From NCBI GenBank assembly GCA_964619935.1, contig CAZUGO010000029.1:1-52663 (forward strand): 52,663 nt of DNA, read 5' to 3'. The translations under genes were made by a program, and so were the position numbers. Each line of letters starts with the position of its first letter. Position 1 is the stretch's first letter. The notes under the pieces were generated by a model. It saw nothing but the letters and a program-made list of their open reading frames with translations. It was not told where the DNA came from and did not search any database. Below are positions 23,801 to 32,218 of this stretch, piece by piece. This DNA is from CAZUGO01 sp964619935. Its GTDB lineage: Bacteria > Planctomycetota > Phycisphaerae > UBA1845 > CAIVHJ01.

Positions 23801-25252
23801 TCAATGCCCGGGCGAAAAACGGGCATGCACTCCGTTGCCGGGTTGGCCACCGGAATCGCTGAGATCCTGGCCGGCCAGCGCCTGCCAGAACTTGAGGTTG
23901 GCCGTCTGGAGCTGGTAATGCGTCAGCCGCCTGCCGTCCACGAAGGCCGTGGGGGTCCCGGTGATGTTGAGCAACTTGGCCGCCGCAATGTCCTGCTCCA
24001 CGACCGCGCGGACCGCGTCGCCGGCGAAGGCCTCTTGGAAGCGGCTTGGATCCAGACCGATTTCAGCGGCGAACTTCGCAAAACCACCGGGCTCAAAGCC
24101 GGCGCCGACCATCTGGTCGTGTTGTTCCAGGATGAGATCGTGCATCTTCCAAAAGGCCGCGGCCCCGCCGACCAGCCGGGCCGCCTCCACCGCGTAGGCG
24201 GCATTGCAGGCCTGGGCGTGGTTGATGCGGCTGCCCGGATTGCAGTCCGGGCACAACGGGTAATGGCGGAAGGTGAAACGCAGGCGCCCGTTCCACAGCC
24301 TGAGAATGTCCTCCAGAAGCTCCCGCTCGAACTTACGACATGCCGGGCATTGCAGGTCGCTGAAAATCACCAATTCGTGCACTGCCTGGGGACCGCCACG
24401 ACTGACCGCGCTGTCGCGCGGCGGGATCTGGACCGGGTCGCCATGACGAAAGCCGCCGATCAGAAATCCGGTATCGTTCTGCATGGTGGCCAGCAGTCGC
24501 TCCGCGGCTGACGATTTCAGCAGTGCCTGGGCGGTCTGCAATTCATAGTTGCGGTTCACAAACGACGAGCGTGCCAGGACCATCACGCACAGCACGGTCG
24601 CGAGCACGTGCCGCAGCCGCAACTCCGGGAGCACCAGGACCGGTTGTCCCGCCACGGCGGGCTCGGCGGCGGCCGAGCGCCGCGGCCAGAGCATCACGGC
24701 GGCCACACACAGCAGCAGGTCGACGGCATGCAGCAGCAGGCACATCGGACACCATTGGTTGAGATCAACGGCCATCACCCACAGGTAGTAGCACGACACC
24801 ACCAGGGCCCCGACGGACAGCACCGCCGGCAGGAGGTACCAGCCGCGGGTCCGCCCGGCGGGCACGCCGATCAACAGGTACCAGATCAGCATGAACGTGT
24901 AATAGACCTGGCCGATCTGGGCGATGGGAATGCGCATCGGCATCATGCGGAGGGTCCGCTTGCGGTGGGCCTGACCTTGCTCGTCCTGGTGCTCCTCCAG
25001 GGTGACCGTCGGCCAGGACAACTTGATGAAGCCGTGGTCGGAGGTGACCACGTCGCCGCAGCCGCCGGTGCCATCCTCTTGCCCGCCGCAAACCCCGGCC
25101 CAGATGCTCTCTTGTGCGGCGGCGTACGCCTGGGTCTTGATCGGCGAATGGTAACTGATCATCAGGAAGTGGGTCATGGACAGCGCCGCCACGCTGAGCA
25201 CGATGATGCTGCCATGCAGCCCGAGTCGCCAGGGTCTTGAGAGATTGAGCAT
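23801..25252 (-). CDS. VKOR-DsbA fusion, disulfide-bond forming membrane enzyme
   Basis: This 483-residue protein joins two redox modules. The N-terminal half is a VKOR membrane domain with about five helices: loop cysteines Cys55 and Cys65 (GVCGGQEDGTGGCGD) and the quinone-side pair Cys168-Pro-Met-Cys171 (NQWCPMCLLLHAVD). The C-terminal half is a DsbA-like thioredoxin domain with Cys302-Pro-Ala-Cys305 and a cis-Pro loop NITGTPTAFVDG. Together they should oxidise exported proteins and pass electrons to quinone, doing the work of DsbA plus DsbB. The start could be ATG 25252, which begins just ahead of the first helix, or GTG 25282. Cysteine-rich exported proteins in this window are plausible substrates. 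Confidence 0.87.
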   Translation of the reverse strand: MLNLSRPWRLGLHGSIIVLSVAALSMTHFLMISYHSPIKTQAYAAAQESIWAGVCGGQEDGTGGCGDVVTSDHGFIKLSWPTVTLEEHQDEQGQAHRKRTLRMMPMRIPIAQIGQVYYTFMLIWYLLIGVPAGRTRGWYLLPAVLSVGALVVSCYYLWVMAVDLNQWCPMCLLLHAVDLLLCVAAVMLWPRRSAAAEPAVAGQPVLVLPELRLRHVLATVLCVMVLARSSFVNRNYELQTAQALLKSSAAERLLATMQNDTGFLIGGFRHGDPVQIPPRDSAVSRGGPQAVHELVIFSDLQCPACRKFERELLEDILRLWNGRLRFTFRHYPLCPDCNPGSRINHAQACNAAYAVEAARLVGGAAAFWKMHDLILEQHDQMVGAGFEPGGFAKFAAEIGLDPSRFQEAFAGDAVRAVVEQDIAAAKLLNITGTPTAFVDGRRLTHYQLQTANLKFWQALAGQDLSDSGGQPGNGVHARFSPGH

Positions 25253-25367
25253 GAGAAACAGCGCCTGGGGGCCCCAGCCCACGGTTTGCGGTTATTCCTG
25301 ATCCCAGCCAGCCCGGCGGTTGCACCCGGCGTTGTCACTGCCGCTGCCAGAGGATGCCGGGTGCCGG

Positions 25368-26057
25368 CTAATGAACATTGATTTCCAATTCCTGCTGGAT
25401 CCGCCGCAGGACCGCCTCATAGCAGCGCCCGAAGCGGCTGTCCGCGATCAGGGCGATGAGCAGAGCCGCCAGCGGCATGGCCAGGAACCGCACGCAGTGG
25501 CGGACAGTGGCCATCGTCCCTTCGGGGGGCGGGGCGCAGGAATCACGGAGCGCGCCCAGGTCATAGTACACCGCGGGTAGCGCTACGCCGATGATCTGCG
25601 AGACGGGCATGACCACCAGGACCAGCAGTACGGCCCAAAAGAAACCGCGGACCGCGTAGTTGGCGCCGCCCAGCCGTCCGCACAGACACACATTGGCCGC
25701 CAGAAAGTGCACCGCCACCAGCAACAAGGCCAGCCCGCGGACCAGTGGGGCCGCAACTTCAAAACCCACCCGGGCGGCGGCCACCGCCCGCACGGACCAC
25801 TCGCTTGCGGCATCGGAGTCTGGTCGGTCCGCGGTCGCCAGCGTGGATTCGTCGGCAGCCGGCGGCGCGGCGTCGTCCAAGGGCAAGACGCCCGCCACGA
25901 CACCGCCGAACACCGCGATGGGCAGCAGCAGCGCCAACAGCAGAACGCCAACCAGGATCCGCCGCACAAAGCTGATGGCCCGCAAGGCCGACATGTGATC
26001 CTGCATGGGCTCGCGCAGGCTAACGCTGCGGACCTGCAAACTGGGTTTTCCCGACAT
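25368..26057 (-). CDS. Uncharacterised integral membrane protein
   Basis: This 229-residue protein has four to five predicted membrane helices (ILVGVLLLALLLPIAVFGG; GLALLLVAVHFLAANVCL; FFWAVLLVLVVMPVSQIIG; LAMPLAALLIALIA). A soluble stretch rich in Ala, Asp and Pro follows the first helix. No family was recognised. ATG 26057-26055 has AGGAG eight bases upstream. It is the last minus-strand gene before orientation flips at the origin, and it heads the minus-strand row that includes the VKOR-DsbA fusion and ThyX. Confidence 0.75.
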   Translation of the reverse strand: MSGKPSLQVRSVSLREPMQDHMSALRAISFVRRILVGVLLLALLLPIAVFGGVVAGVLPLDDAAPPAADESTLATADRPDSDAASEWSVRAVAAARVGFEVAAPLVRGLALLLVAVHFLAANVCLCGRLGGANYAVRGFFWAVLLVLVVMPVSQIIGVALPAVYYDLGALRDSCAPPPEGTMATVRHCVRFLAMPLAALLIALIADSRFGRCYEAVLRRIQQELEINVH

Positions 26058-26522
26058 TGCCCGAACTCCTGTGTCTAACAGTCGACACGCTGCGCAACAA
26101 TACCCGCTAACCGCAACGGCGCCAAATCGCCACCCGCGCCGGTACGCCCGTGCCGCCGGACGGTCCACCCACACTTGTGACGAATTCTGTCGCCCGCATT
26201 CACCATGCCCGAGCTGCGGGCGGCGGCAATCCGCGCGCCGCAGCAACCGCCCCGGCGCGGCGGGGCCGGAAATCCGTATGTCCGAAGTCGCTCGATCGGG
26301 GTGAGTCTGTTTTGTCTCATAGAGTTACAACAAAAGGACGGCTCCGGTTGCGGGGCCGAGTCGTTTTTGCGTTTGTCATCAATGAAAGCCTGAGTTAGAC
26401 TACGATTGTCTCCGAGCGATCGAGTAACGCGCTCAATTCTAAACCGTCGTGATTGAACACACCCTCCGTGATGCGGGCTGCCCCTTCGCCGCATGCGGTC
26501 GATATGACTGTCGAGGCCGCTC
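26058..26522. other. Divergent spacer upstream of dnaA, candidate origin region
   Basis: This 465-base stretch separates the left, mostly minus-strand genes from dnaA and the right, mostly plus-strand genes. It must hold promoters for both sides. TTTGTC at 26372-26377 and TAGACT at 26396-26401 are a weak -35/-10 pair (18-base spacer) for dnaA. TGTGTCTAA at 26070-26078 differs from a DnaA box (TGTGGATAA) at two places; no cluster of boxes is seen. The stretch 26300-26450 is less GC-rich than its flanks. Confidence 0.4.
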
Positions 26523-27872
26523 ATGGCACCGCTTGCCGATTCCGAATGGAGTGGGATTCTCAACCGTGTCAAGCAGACCTTCCCCAACCTGGCCCGTCAT
26601 TGGTTCGACGATCTCCAGGTGCCCGATCTGCAACACGGTGTGCTTCATGTCCGCTGCGCCAACCTGCCCCAACAGCGCTACCTGGGGGAACACTGCGCCC
26701 GGCCGTTCTCCGAGGCCGCCCAGCAAGAAACCGGCCGGCTGATCTCGGTGCGTTTCAGCGTGCCCGACGCGCTCCGCCTGCCCGGCAGTCAATCGCAAGA
26801 CCCGCCGTCGTTCGTCAGCGAGGCCGGGTCGCTGCCGCTCAATCCGGAATACACCTTCGACGAGTTCATCACCGGGCCCTGCAATCGGTTGGCCCATGCC
26901 GCCTGCGTCGCGGTCAGCGCTGCCCCCGGACAAACCTACAACCCGATGTTCATCCACGGCAGCGTCGGTCTGGGCAAGACCCACCTGATGCACGCGATCT
27001 GCCACCACATCAAGGCCCAGCGGCAGGCTCCGCTCAAGATCCTGTACCTGTCTTGTGAGACCTTCACCAACCACTTCATCGAGGCTGTCGAACGCGGTGC
27101 CCTGCATCAGTTTCGTTTTCGTTACCGCCACGTGGATATTTTGCTGATCGACGACATCCAGTTCCTGGCCGCCCGCGAACGCAGCCAGGAAGAGTTCTTC
27201 CACACATTCAACACCCTGTACCAGACCGGCAAGCAGATCGTCCTGTCAGCAGACTGCAGCCCGCGATCCATTCCCAGCCTGGAAGATCGGCTGGTCTCGC
27301 GGTTCAACTGGGGCCTGGTGGCTCGGATCGATCGACCTTGCCTGGAGACCCGCATCGCCATCCTGCGCAAGAAGGCCCGCCTGCGACAGGTCGCGTTTCC
27401 GGAAGAGGTCATCCTGCTGATCGCCTCCCATTTCGACAGCAACACCCGCGAACTGGAAGGGGCCATCACCACCGTGGATGCCTACAGTCAGCAACTGGGT
27501 CAGCCCATCGACCTGGCCGGCGCCCGCACTGCGCTGGGCTTGGAGCCTGCCCCCGGAACCCGGCAGGTGACCATCCCCCGGATTCTGGAGGTCATCGCGC
27601 AGCACTTCGGGCTCAAGAAGTCCGACCTGTTGGGCAAACGCCGGACCAAGTCGATCGCCCTGCCGCGCCAGATTTGCATGCACCTGTCGCGCGAGTTGAC
27701 CGGGCACAGCCTGGAAGAGATCGGCAGCCACTTCGGCGGGCGCGACCACACCACCGTGTTGCACGCCACCCGCCAGGTCAGCAAGTTGAAGGAGCACGAT
27801 GAAGCCCTGTCGGCAACGCTGGAGCACTTGAAAATCACCATCCGGAACGGGCACGGCGAGCGCGGTGGATGA
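26523..27872 (+). CDS. dnaA: Chromosomal replication initiator DnaA
   Basis: This 449-residue AAA+ protein opens the replication origin. Domain I is short (about 1-80), domain III has Walker A GSVGLGKTH at 146-154, Walker B LLIDDIQF at 207-214, sensor 1 (IVLSADCSP) and sensor 2 (NTRELEGAI), and domain IV carries the DnaA signature GGRDHTTVLHA at about 405-415. Length is normal for the family. ATG 26523 has no Shine-Dalgarno sequence, as often in planctomycetes. dnaN follows after 247 bases and then dciA and gyrB, the usual order around a bacterial origin with recF missing. Confidence 0.97.
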   Translation: MAPLADSEWSGILNRVKQTFPNLARHWFDDLQVPDLQHGVLHVRCANLPQQRYLGEHCARPFSEAAQQETGRLISVRFSVPDALRLPGSQSQDPPSFVSEAGSLPLNPEYTFDEFITGPCNRLAHAACVAVSAAPGQTYNPMFIHGSVGLGKTHLMHAICHHIKAQRQAPLKILYLSCETFTNHFIEAVERGALHQFRFRYRHVDILLIDDIQFLAARERSQEEFFHTFNTLYQTGKQIVLSADCSPRSIPSLEDRLVSRFNWGLVARIDRPCLETRIAILRKKARLRQVAFPEEVILLIASHFDSNTRELEGAITTVDAYSQQLGQPIDLAGARTALGLEPAPGTRQVTIPRILEVIAQHFGLKKSDLLGKRRTKSIALPRQICMHLSRELTGHSLEEIGSHFGGRDHTTVLHATRQVSKLKEHDEALSATLEHLKITIRNGHGERGG

Positions 27873-28119
27873 CCTGTGCGGTCCGGCCGACGACATCCCA
27901 CCGCCGGGTCGGCCGCGGTGGCCGGTTCCCCGCCGACCTGTTGGGCAGGCACTCGGGCACTCACAGGTATTCCAGGCTGCCCAAGCCCTCCCCCGCAGTT
28001 GCAATTTGAGGTATAATCGGGGGCTATGAGTTCGGACCCAAGACCATGCACATTTTTCACCGGCGCTATTTCGAAGACTAATTCTTAACCTTTAAATATA
28101 TATAAGACAGCAGTTCGTC
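27873..28119. other. dnaA-dnaN spacer with a strongly AT-rich segment
   Basis: Bases 28066-28106 contain TTCTTAACC followed by TTTAAATATATATAAG, an unusual AT block in this GC-rich region, just before the dnaN start. TATAAT at 28012-28017 could be a -10 box but has no good -35. AT-rich blocks next to dnaA often serve as the DNA unwinding element of the origin. No clear DnaA boxes are seen here, so the role is unproven. Confidence 0.4.
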
Positions 28120-29217
28120 ATGAAGTTCACCATCGCACCCGACGCCATGCTAGAAGGTCTGGCCATTGCGTCCAGCGCAGCCGCCGGCCGCACCCCGAAG
28201 CCCGCCCTCCAGGGAACTTTGATCCGCGCCGATAAGAGTTCGGTTCTGCTGATGGCCACCGATCTGGAAATGGGCATCCGCTACCACCTGAACCAGGTCG
28301 ACGTCCAACATGAGGGCGAGGCCCTGGTGCCGGTGGCCAAGTTGTCCCAGATCGTGCGCGAGGGCAAGGCCGAGACCATCGAGCTGGAACTTCAGAAAAA
28401 CACTTTGCACATTCGGGACCGTGACAGCCATTTCCAGATTTATTCCGGCGACTCCAGCGAGTTTCCTCCGGTGCCGGAACTCACTGTTGACGCAGATTTT
28501 ACGTTGACCGGGGCCCAGCTTCAGCGGCTCATTAACCGAACCCTGTTTGCTGCCGCCAAGGAGAGTACCCGTTATGCCATCGACGGCTTGCTGTGGGACT
28601 ACCGCGCGGGGCAACTGAAGGTGGTGGCGACCGACGGGCGGCGATTGGCGATGGCCACCTGCACGCCCGAAGGCAGCGCCGCGGATCACGCCCGGGCCAT
28701 CATTCCGGCCAAGGCCATGGCCTTGGTTCTGCGGGTGGCCAGCGATCCCCAGGAGGTGTTCCAGATCAAGTTCCTGTCCAACCAGGTGTTGTTGAAATCA
28801 CTGCGGGTAACGGTATCCTCGGTGCTTGTCGAAGGGCACTTTCCCAAGTACGAGGATGTCATCCCCAGCGACTGCGATCGCAAAGTCACCGTCCAATCGG
28901 GTGAGATGCTCAGCGCCGTCAAGCGGTCGGCCCTGCTGACCTCCGAGGAGTCCAAAGCCATTCGGCTGCACTTTGGGCCCGGCAAGTTGATCATGACGGG
29001 TCGCGCCCCGGAGCAGGGCGAGGCTTCGGTGGAGCTGCCGGTGCACTACACCGCCGAACCCATGGAGATCGGGTTCAATCCGGTATTCTTGACCGACGTG
29101 CTCAAGGTGGTCGACGGTGAGGAGATCGACATGGAGTTCAAGGATCCCAATCGGCCAGGGCTGTTTCGCCGCGAGGGAGAGTACCTCTATGTGGTCATGC
29201 CGGTGAATCTGAGTTGA
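28120..29217 (+). CDS. dnaN: DNA polymerase III beta sliding clamp
   Basis: This 365-residue protein matches the three-domain clamp that holds polymerase III on DNA. Recognisable pieces are MKFTIAPDAMLEGLAIASSA at the start, TRYAIDGLLWDY in the middle domain, ATDGRRLAMA, and the C-terminal YLYVVMPVNLS that forms part of the partner-binding pocket. ATG 28120 is preceded by an AT-rich block and lacks a Shine-Dalgarno sequence. The stop overlaps the start of the DciA-like gene (TTGA), so the two should be translated together. Confidence 0.96.
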   Translation: MKFTIAPDAMLEGLAIASSAAAGRTPKPALQGTLIRADKSSVLLMATDLEMGIRYHLNQVDVQHEGEALVPVAKLSQIVREGKAETIELELQKNTLHIRDRDSHFQIYSGDSSEFPPVPELTVDADFTLTGAQLQRLINRTLFAAAKESTRYAIDGLLWDYRAGQLKVVATDGRRLAMATCTPEGSAADHARAIIPAKAMALVLRVASDPQEVFQIKFLSNQVLLKSLRVTVSSVLVEGHFPKYEDVIPSDCDRKVTVQSGEMLSAVKRSALLTSEESKAIRLHFGPGKLIMTGRAPEQGEASVELPVHYTAEPMEIGFNPVFLTDVLKVVDGEEIDMEFKDPNRPGLFRREGEYLYVVMPVNLS

Positions 29218-29594
29218 CCGGCCGGTCTTCATGGCTGGGTAAGACATTGGACGACAAGTACCTACACGAAATCACGCGCCGCAAGCAACCCCGCAGGTTC
29301 GCCCATTTGATCGGCGATCTGCTTGACGCCCAGAGCCAACAGCACCTGCGGATCGGACTGCTTGGCGACCTTTCGGCGGCCATTCGCGAGGTCACCGACC
29401 CGCAATTCCAGGAGCACTGCGGCGCGCTGCAGTTTCGCCGCGGCGTCCTGGTCATCGGCGTCGACGATCCCGGGTTGGTGTACTGGTTTCGCAGGCAATA
29501 CCTGTTCCTGTTGCGGGAACACCTGAGCCGGGTCATGCCACAGGCCGGTGTCAGAGAGATCCAGTTTCGGGCAGAATATGGTCGTGGGGTCTGA
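29214..29594 (+). CDS. DciA-like protein (DUF721), helicase-loading factor
   Basis: This 126-residue protein has the DUF721/DciA pattern: a basic N-terminal helix (RRKQPRRFAHLIGDLLD) and a C-terminal KH-like domain ending LVIGVDDPGLVYWFRRQYLFLLREHL. DciA proteins help load the replicative helicase in bacteria that lack DnaC. The position between dnaN and gyrB is the usual one for dciA. The start is probably TTG 29214, which overlaps the dnaN stop by four bases; no ATG lies near the N-terminus in frame. It stops only four bases before the preferred gyrB start. Confidence 0.72.
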   Translation: MTGRSSWLGKTLDDKYLHEITRRKQPRRFAHLIGDLLDAQSQQHLRIGLLGDLSAAIREVTDPQFQEHCGALQFRRGVLVIGVDDPGLVYWFRRQYLFLLREHLSRVMPQAGVREIQFRAEYGRGV

Positions 29595-29598
29595 GGAA

Positions 29599-32181
29599 AT
29601 GACAACGCCAGGAGAGTCCAGCAAGCCCGAAGTGGCGGAAGCCCAGCCGGCGCGCCCCAGCCACACGGGCTACGATGCCGAGAGCATCCAGGTGCTCGAG
29701 GGGCTTACCGCCGTTCGTAAGCGGCCGGCCATGTACATCGGCGACACCACCACCGCCGGTTTGCACCACTTGATTTACGAAGTGGTCGACAACGCCATCG
29801 ATGAGGCCATGGCCGGCTATTGCACCAGCATCATCGTCAAGCTGGGTGCCGACGGCCGCTGCGCGGTCAGCGACGACGGGCGGGGCATCCCGGTCGGTCC
29901 CATGAAGCACGAGAATCCCAATCTCAACGGCCGGCCGGCCCTGGAAGTGGTCATGACCACGCTGCACGCCGGCGGCAAGTTTGACAACAACAGCTACAAG
30001 ACCGCCAGCGGCCTGCACGGCGTGGGCGTCAGTGTGGTCAATGCCCTGGCCGAGTGGCTGGTGGTCGAGGTCGACACGGAAGGCCGAACCTACAGCATCC
30101 GCTTTGAGCGCGGCGAAATCGCCAGCGAGATGGAGGTCATCGGCAGCACCACCCGCAGCGGCACCCGCATCGAGTTCATGCCCGACAGCCAGATCTTCCC
30201 CGGTCTGGAGTTCAAGTTCGAGACCATCCTGGCCCGCATGCGCGAGCTGGCTTACCTGAACAGCGGGCTGCGGATCACGGTCGTGGATGAACGCCGCGGC
30301 AAGGAGACGGAATTCTGCTACGACGACGGGCTGCGGCAATTCGTGCGCTACCTGAGCAGCGGCAGCGAACCGCTGCACAAAGACCTGATCATGCTGTCGG
30401 CCAACGATGAAGCGCAGGGCTGGGTCTGTGATGTCGCCCTGCAGTGGACGGATGCGTACAACGAGAACATCTTGTCGTTCGCCAACAACATCCACACCAT
30501 CGACGGCGGGGTCCATCTGTCCAGCCTGAAGACGGCCCTGACGCGCGTCATGAACAATTACGCCCGCAAGTCCAACCTGCTCAAAGGTGGAACCACGGTC
30601 ACCGGCGACGACTTCCGCGAGGGGATCACCGCGGTGATCTCGGTGAAGCTGCCCAATCCGCAGTTCCAGAGCCAGACCAAGAACCGTTTGAACAACCCCG
30701 AGATCGGCACTTTCGTCGAGCAGGTGGTCTACGAAAAGCTGACGCATTACCTCGAGGAGCATCCGGCGGAGGCCAAGCGGCTGGTCCAGAAGGGCGTCCA
30801 GGCCGCGGCTGCCCGCGAGGCCGCCCGCAAGGCCCGCGACCTGGCCCGGAAGTCGGCCATGAACAGCGGCGGGCTGCCGGGCAAACTGTGGGACTGCCGA
30901 ACCCACGATCTGGACAGTTCCGAACTGTACCTGGTGGAGGGTGATTCGGCCGGGGGCAGCGCCAAGCTGGGTCGCGATTCGGAGACCCAGGCGATCCTGC
31001 CGTTGCGCGGCAAGATCCTCAATGTCGAAAAAGCCAGGGTCGACAAGATGCTGGCCCACGACGAGATCAAGACCATCATTCGGGCCGTGGGTTGCGGCAT
31101 CGGCGAAGAAGACTTCGACCTCAACAAGCGGCGCTACGGCAAGTTGATCATCATGACCGACGCCGATGTCGACGGCAGCCACATCCGCACCCTGTTGCTG
31201 ACCTTCCTGTTTCGGCACATGCGGCCGCTGATCGAAGCCGGCTACGTGTACGTGGCCCAGCCGCCGCTGTACCTGCTGAAAAAGGGTAAGAAAAGCGACT
31301 ACCTGCTCAACGATCGCATCTTGAACGAGAAGTTGACCCACTGGGGGCTCGACGGCACCGCCCTGCACTTCGGGGAGCGCCGCCAGATGTCCGGCGCCGA
31401 GTTGCTTCAGCTGGTTGCCGCCATCGATGGGATCCACGAGCAATCCAAGATCATCCGCCGCCGCGGCATCGCCGATCGCGAGTTACTCACTCATCATCGA
31501 CATCCCGAGCACGGCCTGCCCGCCCTGCTGGTCCGGGTGTATCGTCCCGGCGAAGGCCGCGAGGAAGAACGCTTCTTCTACAGCGAAGAGGACTTCAAGA
31601 AGTTTCGGCAGGAAGAGGAGGCCAGGTTTGGCGCCGTGGACATCGATGATGCCCACCGGCCCCACGCCTGCGGCGGGGGCGACAACGGCGAGCCGGCGGC
31701 GCACCGCATCGTCAGGACCGAACTCCCGGAGTGCACCGAACTGGAACGGATCCTGCGGTCGCTGCAACCGCTGGGCTTCACCACGGCCGACCTGTTTTTG
31801 ACCCGCGAGGAGTTGGTCACCGGCGAGAAGGCGCCGGCCAAGTTCACGCTCAAACGCGGCAATGACGAGGTGCTGCCGGTGGAGAACCTGCTGGTCTTGC
31901 CCGACGCGGTCCGCCGCCTGGGCCGCAACGGCGTTACCCTCAAGCGCTTCAAGGGCTTGGGGGAAATGAACGCCGACGAGCTGTGGGAGACCACCATGGA
32001 TCGCGGCCAGCGAACCCTCTTGCGGGTGACCATTTCTGACGACTATGAGGACGCAGAACAGTTTGACATCGACGCTCGTGAGGCCGATCACATCTTTAGC
32101 GTGCTGATGGGTGACAACGTCGAGGCCCGCCGAGAATTCATCGAGACCAACGCCATCAATGTGCGGAACCTGGACGTCTAA
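29599..32181 (+). CDS. gyrB: DNA gyrase subunit B
   Basis: This protein of about 860 residues has the GHKL ATPase domain (VVDNAIDEAM, DDGRGIPVG, GLHGVGVSVVNAL), the transducer motif QTKNRLNNPE, and the Toprim domain with EGDSAGGSAK (Glu447) and DADVDGSHI (Asp521, 523, 525). A charged insert of about 170 residues follows the Toprim core, as in Gram-negative GyrB, and RFKGLGEMNADELW closes the protein. It supplies ATP hydrolysis for negative supercoiling together with GyrA, which is not in the window. ATG 29599 lies four bases after the dciA stop; ATG 29578 and GTG 29548 are in frame and possible. Confidence 0.96.
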   Translation: MTTPGESSKPEVAEAQPARPSHTGYDAESIQVLEGLTAVRKRPAMYIGDTTTAGLHHLIYEVVDNAIDEAMAGYCTSIIVKLGADGRCAVSDDGRGIPVGPMKHENPNLNGRPALEVVMTTLHAGGKFDNNSYKTASGLHGVGVSVVNALAEWLVVEVDTEGRTYSIRFERGEIASEMEVIGSTTRSGTRIEFMPDSQIFPGLEFKFETILARMRELAYLNSGLRITVVDERRGKETEFCYDDGLRQFVRYLSSGSEPLHKDLIMLSANDEAQGWVCDVALQWTDAYNENILSFANNIHTIDGGVHLSSLKTALTRVMNNYARKSNLLKGGTTVTGDDFREGITAVISVKLPNPQFQSQTKNRLNNPEIGTFVEQVVYEKLTHYLEEHPAEAKRLVQKGVQAAAAREAARKARDLARKSAMNSGGLPGKLWDCRTHDLDSSELYLVEGDSAGGSAKLGRDSETQAILPLRGKILNVEKARVDKMLAHDEIKTIIRAVGCGIGEEDFDLNKRRYGKLIIMTDADVDGSHIRTLLLTFLFRHMRPLIEAGYVYVAQPPLYLLKKGKKSDYLLNDRILNEKLTHWGLDGTALHFGERRQMSGAELLQLVAAIDGIHEQSKIIRRRGIADRELLTHHRHPEHGLPALLVRVYRPGEGREEERFFYSEEDFKKFRQEEEARFGAVDIDDAHRPHACGGGDNGEPAAHRIVRTELPECTELERILRSLQPLGFTTADLFLTREELVTGEKAPAKFTLKRGNDEVLPVENLLVLPDAVRRLGRNGVTLKRFKGLGEMNADELWETTMDRGQRTLLRVTISDDYEDAEQFDIDAREADHIFSVLMGDNVEARREFIETNAINVRNLDV

Positions 32182-32218
32182 GCACCGCCGAGGCCCGTGC
32201 CAAACCCGAGGAACCGCG

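Noticed and set aside
21712..23862. 716-codon open frame on the plus strand
   Set aside because: It spans the aminotransferase and thyX genes antisense, both of which have full family motifs.
26339..26368. Hairpin CGGCTCCG/CGGGGCCG followed by TTTTT, a terminator or small RNA end
   Set aside because: Five bases separate the stem from the T-run, and no plus-strand gene lies upstream, so there is nothing for it to terminate.
28012..28017. Consensus TATAAT before dnaN as a promoter
   Set aside because: No acceptable -35 element is found at 16-19 bases; kept only as a note in the spacer entry.
29551..31443. 630-codon open frame on the minus strand
   Set aside because: Antisense to gyrB, which is certain.
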